Source: Methanobacteriota archaeon (lineage in GTDB: Archaea; Halobacteriota; Methanomicrobia; Methanomicrobiales; Methanoculleaceae). Taken from it: DNA of 64,000 bases. The first letter of the stretch is position 1, and each line of letters starts with the position of its first letter. Location: positions 1-64,000 of the forward strand of contig JAEWLJ010000016.1 in the NCBI GenBank assembly GCA_023393455.1, in the 5' to 3' direction. A model generated the notes under the pieces. That model made no database searches, had not been told where the DNA came from, and saw nothing but the letters and a program-made list of their open reading frames with translations. Below, in pieces: positions 58,494 to 64,000 of the stretch. A program made the translations under genes and the position numbers.

Positions 58494-59174
58494 TCACGTC
58501 CGGGCGGCGGCACACCGGAGCGTCCCGTGAACCTCCCGGATGGGACAGCGGTCGCAGAGCGGCGATCTCCTGCAGATGATGTTCCCCAGGCGCACGATCT
58601 GGGCGTGGTAGTCGTTGAAGAGTTCCGCGTCGGGAGCGAGGTTCCCGGCAAAGAGCCGCTGCGTCTGATCGTAGGACGCCCCTTCGGGGAGGAGACCGTA
58701 GCGCGAGAATATCCGCCGGGTATACGCATCTACGACGAAGACCGGTTTTTCGCAGACATACAGCAGGATGGTGTCCGCCGTTTCCTTCCCGAAACCCCGG
58801 AGGGCGAGCAGCCGTTCGCGGAGTTCACTGGTCTCTACGGCCGCCATCGCCGCCGGGTCGGCCCCGAACTCGGCGACGTAGACCCGGGCGAACCCAAGGA
58901 CCCGCTCCGCTTTCTGGTTGTAGTAGCGGGAAGGGACGATCAGGCGGGCGATATCGGCGGCATCGGCCGCTGCAAGGAGATGGGGATCGAGCATCCCGGC
59001 GTCTTCGAGGTTACGGATGGCCTGCGCCGCGTTCTTCCAGGAGACGTTCTGGGTGAGGACCGCACCGACCATCGTCTCGAACGGCGTCTTTGCGGGCCAC
59101 CAGTGCTGGTGGCCGAACGCCGCGAAGAGGTCGTCGTAGATCGCGGTGAGGTCGTCGGTGAGGGTCGCCGGCAT
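58494..59174 (-). CDS. HhH-GPD DNA glycosylase, endonuclease III-like (COG2231)
   Basis: 226 residues. VLTQNVSWKNAAQAIRNL (about 40), the helix-hairpin-helix LLALRGFGKETADTILLYV (about 120) with Lys then VVDAYTRRIFSRY (catalytic Asp, about 148), and cluster Cys in CRRSPLCDRCPIREV with a final Cys (about 202-222). It removes damaged or mismatched bases. ATG 59174 overlaps the nadE stop (TGATG); GTG 59183 is an alternative. Confidence 0.9.
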   Translation of the reverse strand: MPATLTDDLTAIYDDLFAAFGHQHWWPAKTPFETMVGAVLTQNVSWKNAAQAIRNLEDAGMLDPHLLAAADAADIARLIVPSRYYNQKAERVLGFARVYVAEFGADPAAMAAVETSELRERLLALRGFGKETADTILLYVCEKPVFVVDAYTRRIFSRYGLLPEGASYDQTQRLFAGNLAPDAELFNDYHAQIVRLGNIICRRSPLCDRCPIREVHGTLRCAAART

Positions 59175-60763
59175 CACCGCCACCAGGATTTCGCAGCGAT
59201 CGGCATCTGCCAGTCGGTGGAAAATGCCCTGCCGGTCACTTTTATCCCGGGCGGGGCCTGCCTGCGCTTGAACTCTGCCCGCTCGACCATTCTTGCGACC
59301 TGCCTGACCGTCTCTTCGGGGTACCCGGCGGCGACGATCTCATCGGGCGACTCGAAGCAGTCGATATGGCGGTAAAGTATCGCGTCGAGGAGGTCGTAGG
59401 GGGGGAGGGTCTCCTGGTCGGTCTGGCCGGGCCGGAGTTCCGCGGAGGGAGGTTTCTCCAGCACCCGTCCGGGAATGACGGGGCGCTCTCGGTTCAGCCA
59501 CCGGGCAATCCGGTAGACCATCCCCTTCGGTATGTCGGCGATCACGGATAGCCCCCCCGCCGCATCGCCGTAGAGGGTGGAGTAGCCGACCGCTATCTCC
59601 GATCGGTTCCCGGTCGAGAGGAGCATGGAGCCGAACTTGTTCGAGAGGGCCATCAGGGCCGTCGCTCGGACCCTGGCCTGCAGGTTCTCCTCGGTGATGT
59701 CGGGTGCAAACCCCGCGAAGATCTCCGCGAGGGTGCCGTCGAACGCCTCCATCATCGGGGTTATCGGAATGGTGCATATCCTGATCCCGAGGTTTTCTGC
59801 AAGTTTCTGCGCATCTTCGATGCTCTCCGCGGAGGTGTGGGGGGAGGGTAGGAGCACTCCGAGGACGTTCTCCGGCCCGAGCGCCCGGACGGCGACGGCG
59901 GCCACGAGCGAGGAGTCGATCCCGCCGGAGAGGCCAAGATGGGCGGATGTGAACCCGCATTTATGGACGTAGTCGCGGGTGCCGAGCACCAGCGCCTGCC
60001 AGATCTCGGACTCTGGCCCCTGGTTGTTGGGAGCGATCGCCGGGGGGGTGGGGCGGGAGAGATCGACGGTCACGACGTCCTCGGCAAAGGCCGCACCGCG
60101 GGCGATGAGGGTTCCGTCGGCGGAAAAAGCAACGCTTCGACCGTCAAAGACCAGGTCGTCGTTCCCGCCGACGAGGTTTGCCGAGACGATCGCGACCCGG
60201 TTCTCCTTTGCAAGCTCAGACAGCCTCTTCTCGCGCAGGCTCCCTCTTCCCGTGACGAACGGCGACGCTACAAGGTTCACGAACACGTCCGGCGCCCCCC
60301 CGCCGCAGTGGATCTCCTCGCCGATGGCGACCTCGACCGTTCTCTCGCCGAGGCGGAATGTCCGGGGGCTCCCGGCCGCCGGCTCGAAGTACCGCCCCTC
60401 GCCAAAGATGCCGGATATGGAGGCCTCTCTGAACGTCTCCCGCACCTCCCCGTCCCGGATGAGGGCAGCGGCGTTGAAGAGCGGCCGGCCGGTTCCGGCG
60501 GGGTTCGGCTCGGCGAAACCGACGAGAACCGGGGGGGCATTGACGAGTTCGGCAGCCAGGTCGTCCAGGACAGAGAGGCTCCGGGTTATGAACCCCGCCT
60601 GCAGGAGCAGATCCCGGGGAGGACAGCCCGTCAAAGAGAGTTCCGGGGCGACGATCAGGTCCGGCCGGTGGCGGGATGCCTCGCGTACGCCCGCTGCAAT
60701 CCGGCGGGCGTTGCCGGCGAGATCGCCGACGACCGTGTTCACCTGGAGGATCGAGATCTTCAT
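59174..60763 (-). CDS. nadE: NAD synthetase with degenerate nitrilase domain
   Basis: 529 residues. The C-terminal synthetase (about 270-529) has the PP-loop LGLSGGIDSSLVAAVAV (about 286) and LLSTGNRSEIAVGYSTLYGD. The N-terminal nitrilase-like domain (about 1-250) keeps the Glu (VAPELSLTG) but has IGEEIHCG where glutamine-dependent NadE has ICED, and FREASISGIFGEGRYF where a Lys is expected. Cys and Lys of the amidase triad are therefore missing. It probably uses ammonia. GGGG lies seven bases before ATG 60763. Confidence 0.93.
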   Translation of the reverse strand: MKISILQVNTVVGDLAGNARRIAAGVREASRHRPDLIVAPELSLTGCPPRDLLLQAGFITRSLSVLDDLAAELVNAPPVLVGFAEPNPAGTGRPLFNAAALIRDGEVRETFREASISGIFGEGRYFEPAAGSPRTFRLGERTVEVAIGEEIHCGGGAPDVFVNLVASPFVTGRGSLREKRLSELAKENRVAIVSANLVGGNDDLVFDGRSVAFSADGTLIARGAAFAEDVVTVDLSRPTPPAIAPNNQGPESEIWQALVLGTRDYVHKCGFTSAHLGLSGGIDSSLVAAVAVRALGPENVLGVLLPSPHTSAESIEDAQKLAENLGIRICTIPITPMMEAFDGTLAEIFAGFAPDITEENLQARVRATALMALSNKFGSMLLSTGNRSEIAVGYSTLYGDAAGGLSVIADIPKGMVYRIARWLNRERPVIPGRVLEKPPSAELRPGQTDQETLPPYDLLDAILYRHIDCFESPDEIVAAGYPEETVRQVARMVERAEFKRRQAPPGIKVTGRAFSTDWQMPIAAKSWWR

Positions 60764-60978
60764 GGTCATTCCCCGATTATGATCAGTAATGACAGAACGA
60801 ATGGCATATGTCTTTGCATGACGGTATCCTCTCGGGACGCGAACCTCCACGCCCTACTGGCCGCGCCCGCCGATCATATCCCTTTTAAAGCCGAAGGTCA
60901 ATGCGCCTTAGAGGATATCATGCAGAGAGCATGCCATAGAACGATCTCCCCTGTGCGGAGATCCGGTACATCGATTGC

Positions 60979-62345
60979 GTGGCGCAACCGTATCCGGGGG
61001 CGGATAGCCTGAACTCGCACCGCCGCCGGTCCGCAAACCGGGATACCCGGCTCCTCCTGCTCGCTGCATCGGTTCTCATCGCCTTCATCGCAAACGCCGC
61101 CGGCCTCCTTGCCGGCGTCACCATCGTCCTCCCGCACCTGCTCTACCTGCCGGTCATCCTTGCGGCCTACTGGTTTCCCCGCCGGGGAATCGTCTTCTCG
61201 TTTGCCCTGGCTCTCGGGTACCTGGCGTTGGCCCTGCTCTTCACCGGGGGCGATGCCGGAGAGGTCGTCTCGGCGCTCGCGCGTGCGGGGGTCTTCGTCG
61301 CCGTCGCCGCCGTCGTATCGCTCCTCTCTCTCCGGCTGCGGGAGCAGGAAGAGCGGTACCGTGGGACCTTCGACAACTCGGAGGCAGGGACGTTCATCGT
61401 TGCTCCCGGGGAATCCGGGCCGCAGATCGAGGAGGCGAATTACGTGGGCGCCGCACTCCTCGGTCTCACGACGAAGAACCTGGTCGGGAAGCATGCCGCC
61501 GGGCTCTTCGAAGACCCCGGCACCTGGGAAGCGCTGGCGGCAGAGATCGACCGGAGTGGAGCGGTCTACGGGTGCGAGACGACGTTTCTCCGGATCGACG
61601 GGGTAACTGTCCGGGTGCTCGCATCGGCCGGCCGGCTCCCGGGCGAACGGATCGTCCTCACCCTCGTCGATATCACCGCACGGACGAACGCCGAGGACGC
61701 ACTTCGCCAGACGAACGCCAAATTGAATATGCTGGGACGTCTCACCCGGAACGATCTCGCCGCAGCGGTATCGGCACTCCTCGGACGGATCGCCGGAGGG
61801 AGGCGGGAGTTCGACGACCCAGGTATCCGCCGGTATATCGAGAGCCTGGAGGAGGACGCCCGGGTGATGCAGCGGCGCGCGGAGGTGACTCGGGACTATC
61901 AGGATCTCGGCCTCCGGCCGTCGGGCTGGCAGCCGGTCCAGAAGGTGGTCAGGGAGGTGACGTCGTGCCTGCTGCTCCCCGGAGTATCGGTCCGCTCCTG
62001 GGTCGAGCGGCTCGAGGTCTTCGCCGATCCGATGTTCGACCGGGTCTTCTCGAACCTTATCGAGAACGCCGTCCGGCAGGAGAGGCCGTATCATCGGTCG
62101 TCATCACCTACCGGCTCCTGGACGACGGGCTCGTGATCTCTGTCGAGGACGACGGCGTGGGAATCCCCGAAGAGGGGAAGGAGCGGATCTTCGATTACGG
62201 CGTCGGCAGCGAGGGCGGGCTCGGGCTCTTTCTCGTCCGGGAGATCCTGGCCATCACGAATATGACGATCCGGGAGACCGGGACGCCCGGCAAGGGGGCG
62301 AGGTTTGAGATACACGTGCCCCCAGGCGGATACCGGATAACCTGA
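60979..62345 (+). pseudogene. Frameshifted sensor histidine kinase
   Basis: Frame one (60979 to about 62078) encodes four membrane helices (about 23-115), a PAS domain (about 125-245, EERYRGTFDNSEAGTFIVAP), a dimerisation helix (KLNMLGRLTRNDLAAAVSAL) and the N-box VFSNLIENAVR. The next frame continues GEAVSSVVITYRLLDDGLVI, EDDGVGIPEEGKERIF and GLGLFLVREIL to 62345. One base is missing after 62078 (CA[X] before GGAGAG), restoring ENAVRHGEAV. The phospho-acceptor is Asn where methanogen kinases have TRHD. It may be a pseudogene, a sequence error or a programmed shift. Confidence 0.85.
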
Positions 62346-62354
62346 GGCAGAAGA

Positions 62355-63590
62355 ATGTTTGAAAAGGTGCTTATTCCGACAGACCTCTCCGAGGCCTCCG
62401 TCATCATGGCGGAGCGGGTCGGCGAGGTTCCGGGCGTCCGCGAGGTCGTCCTCGTTCATGCCCCGGGATCGGCAGGCCTCTCGCCCGCCGATGAAGACGC
62501 GCTCCACCGGATGCGGGAACTGGTGCAACGGCAGGGGCTCCCCGTCGAGGTGGTGGTTGCCGAGGGTGACGGGATTGATGTTCCGGAGAGGATACTCCGG
62601 ACCGCCCTGGAGGCGGGGGCGAACCTGATCGCCATGGGAGTTCGTGACCCGGGAATTCTCCGGAACCTCTTCTCCGGCAACGTTGCGGCCACCGTGCTCC
62701 GTGACGCCCGGGTGCACGTCCTGATCGTGCCCCGGTCGACGGGAGAAGGACCGGCGCTCTTTTCACGGCTGCTGGTACCGACCGATCTCGCGGACCCGGT
62801 GCCCGAACTCCGGTCGCTCCTTAAAGACGCTGCCGGGAGCGAGTCGGCGGTGCTCCTGCACGTTGTAGAATCCGGGCGCTCGGAGACGAAGCAGGAGGCC
62901 GGCGACCGGCTCGCTGCCCTGAAAGACGTTCTATCGGCCCCCGGGCGAGAACTCGAGCCGCTGGTACGGGCCGGGGAGCCGGCGGGCACCATCTGCGCCG
63001 TGGCGGACGAGCTCGGCGCATCCCTGGTTGCCATCCCACGCATAGGGAGACGCGACGCTGCGGGAGCCGCCCCGCTCGGGAGCGTCACGAGCGCTGTTGC
63101 AGGGTGTGTGCGACAACCGGTGCTGGTGCTGGCGGTCTCATTCCGCCTGGAGGTCGAGACCCGCGAGTTGCGGAGCGAAGAGTTCGGTCTTGCAGAAGAG
63201 ATCTGGGTTGATTACCACGAGTTGAAGGCCGACCCGAAGACGGATCGGATATTCGGAGTCTTTGTCGACGGCACGCTGGTCTCCGTCGCCCGGTGCCGCC
63301 GGCATCCGGAAGGCTATGAGGTGGACGGTGTCTTCACTCCAGCCAGGTTCCGGGGCCGGGGATATGCCCGGCGGGCGATGGACGCACTCGTCGAGGCGTG
63401 CCAGCACGATACCCTGTACATGCACTCGGTCAGGAACCTCGTCGACTTCTACGGGGAGTATGGGTTCATATCGATACCCGAAAGCGACCTCCCGCCGACG
63501 ATCCGGGCAAGGTATGCGTTTGCTCTCGGCGAGATGGAGGGGGCGAACGTCCAGCCGATGCGGCGGGCCGGCGGCTGGTTCCGGCGATAA
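62355..63590 (+). CDS. UspA-UspA-GNAT fusion protein
   Basis: 411 residues. Two universal stress domains (about 1-128, MFEKVLIPTDLSEASVIMAE with GVRDPGILRNLFSGNVA; about 135-260, FSRLLVPTDLADP with GSVTSAVAGCVRQPVLVLAV) are joined to a C-terminal GNAT acetyltransferase (about 265-400; acetyl-CoA loop PARFRGRGYARRAMDALVEA). The substrate is unknown. The gene begins 9 bases after the kinase end with GAGGCAGAAGA before the ATG, so they are co-transcribed. The fusion suggests acetylation tied to ATP/AMP or stress sensing (inference). Confidence 0.88.
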   Translation: MFEKVLIPTDLSEASVIMAERVGEVPGVREVVLVHAPGSAGLSPADEDALHRMRELVQRQGLPVEVVVAEGDGIDVPERILRTALEAGANLIAMGVRDPGILRNLFSGNVAATVLRDARVHVLIVPRSTGEGPALFSRLLVPTDLADPVPELRSLLKDAAGSESAVLLHVVESGRSETKQEAGDRLAALKDVLSAPGRELEPLVRAGEPAGTICAVADELGASLVAIPRIGRRDAAGAAPLGSVTSAVAGCVRQPVLVLAVSFRLEVETRELRSEEFGLAEEIWVDYHELKADPKTDRIFGVFVDGTLVSVARCRRHPEGYEVDGVFTPARFRGRGYARRAMDALVEACQHDTLYMHSVRNLVDFYGEYGFISIPESDLPPTIRARYAFALGEMEGANVQPMRRAGGWFRR

Positions 63591-63619
63591 CGCGTTCTCG
63601 CGCGGCTGCTCCGCCCGGT

Positions 63620-63790
63620 TCAGTCATCATAGAGATCGGGGAGATCTATCTCGTCTTCGATCTCGTCGGGATACGGGAGATCGATGACGACCGCTCCGTC
63701 CTCGAGGATGTCGCCGATCTCGATGCCTACCCCGACAGGAAACTCCCGTTCCTCTGTTCTGCCGTCAGAGTGTTTGATGTACGCCCACAT
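63620..63790 (-). CDS. Tiny acidic protein, paralogue of the one at 27.1 kb
   Basis: 56 residues from ATG 63790 (MWAYIKHSDGRTEEREFPVG, GVGIEIGDILEDGAVVIDLP and an acidic tail ending DLYDD). AGGGG lies six bases before this ATG. An upstream ATG (63844), close to the TATA box CTATATAAAACC (63871-63882), would add 18 residues unlike the paralogue. It shares DG...(E)REF, GD(I/V)L(E/D)DG and VV with the 27129-27290 product. The function is unknown. Confidence 0.7.
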   Translation of the reverse strand: MWAYIKHSDGRTEEREFPVGVGIEIGDILEDGAVVIDLPYPDEIEDEIDLPDLYDD

Positions 63791-64000
63791 ACTATACCCC
63801 TGCAGATCCATTCTCTCGGTGTTCCCGGCGCAATTCGGAAACATGCTCCTATTCCAGTATCAGATGACGGTTTTATATAGATTTTGCGCTCTAAAATGCC
63901 CTGTTATGGCATACTATTTCGAATTTCGGGGGTGATGTAGGTGAAAGCGCATCCCTGAAGGCCGTGCCGGAGGGTTTCGTCTTGCCCCTGCGGCGATGAA
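63791..64000. other. Right edge of window
   Basis: 210 bases. The minus-strand TATA box near 63871-63882 serves the small acidic gene. The remainder is AT-rich with no complete gene; GGGGGTGATGTAGG near 63935 resembles a ribosome site, but the frames after it stop within a few codons. Confidence 0.35.

Noticed and set aside
1..64000. CRISPR array, intact insertion sequence or prophage
   Set aside because: No regularly spaced repeats, transposase motifs, integrase or phage structural genes were seen.

Overview
The window is chromosomal DNA from a GC-rich methanogenic euryarchaeon. The best guess is Methanomicrobiales, near Methanoculleus; this is inferred from gene content, since no 16S gene is present. 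Archaeal markers are TFE, PCNA, the primase large subunit, Alba, archaeal AlaRS, RaSEA, Trm56, eS17, CobY and a CdrS-FtsZ pair. The methanogen-type sulfurtransferase set for homocysteine (DUF39-CBS, NIL-ferredoxin, UPF0280) also fits, as do AT-rich TATA boxes 25-30 bases before many starts and frequent leaderless genes. There is no CRISPR array, intact insertion sequence, rRNA operon or prophage.

Layout. 0-7 kb: tRNA-Leu, an ACT regulator, tfe with an HD gene, a trm56 operon and the homocysteine operon. 7-15 kb: a PEGA surface protein, NIF3-SWIM, alaS with a membrane-bound winged-helix protein, UPF0316, then a structured non-coding stretch with a dispersed repeat. 15-24 kb: a PQQ-type dehydrogenase, MPE-Lhr helicase, hxlB-aminotransferase-M42 peptidase, ferredoxin and a SugE exporter. 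24-36 kb: an AddB/RecB-like protein, peroxiredoxin, QueG-like Fe-S protein, tRNA-Arg, a lipoprotein, two membrane glycosyltransferases and an M20 peptidase. 36-46 kb: moaA-rlmE, pcn-priL, then thiN-rps17e-dapA-dapB-ferredoxin-asd-alba. 46-54 kb: a coiled-coil protein, ftsZ-cdrS, cobD-cobY, a LOR/SDH-family enzyme, RaSEA, a secreted protein and tRNA-Ser. 54-64 kb: flavoproteins, an EEP nuclease, RecQ, a HhH-GPD glycosylase, NAD synthetase, a broken histidine kinase and a UspA-UspA-GNAT fusion.

How genes work together. asd (42 kb) makes aspartate semialdehyde. It feeds dapA/dapB for lysine and the DUF39/NIL-ferredoxin/UPF0280 set (4-7 kb) for homocysteine. pcn and priL are stop-start coupled, as are lhr and its phosphoesterase. 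cobD and cobY overlap and serve cobamide nucleotide-loop assembly.

Most unusual points: an NAD synthetase whose glutaminase domain lacks its catalytic Cys and Lys; an AddB-like protein with an internal duplication and an altered nuclease motif; a histidine kinase with H-to-N at the phospho-acceptor and a one-base deletion; a triple-domain UspA-UspA-GNAT protein; a glycosyltransferase with no ATG/GTG/TTG start; a palindrome upstream of cdrS-ftsZ; a multi-hairpin intergenic repeat; and a pair of tiny acidic paralogues. Starts and functions are read by eye from motifs, without database searches.
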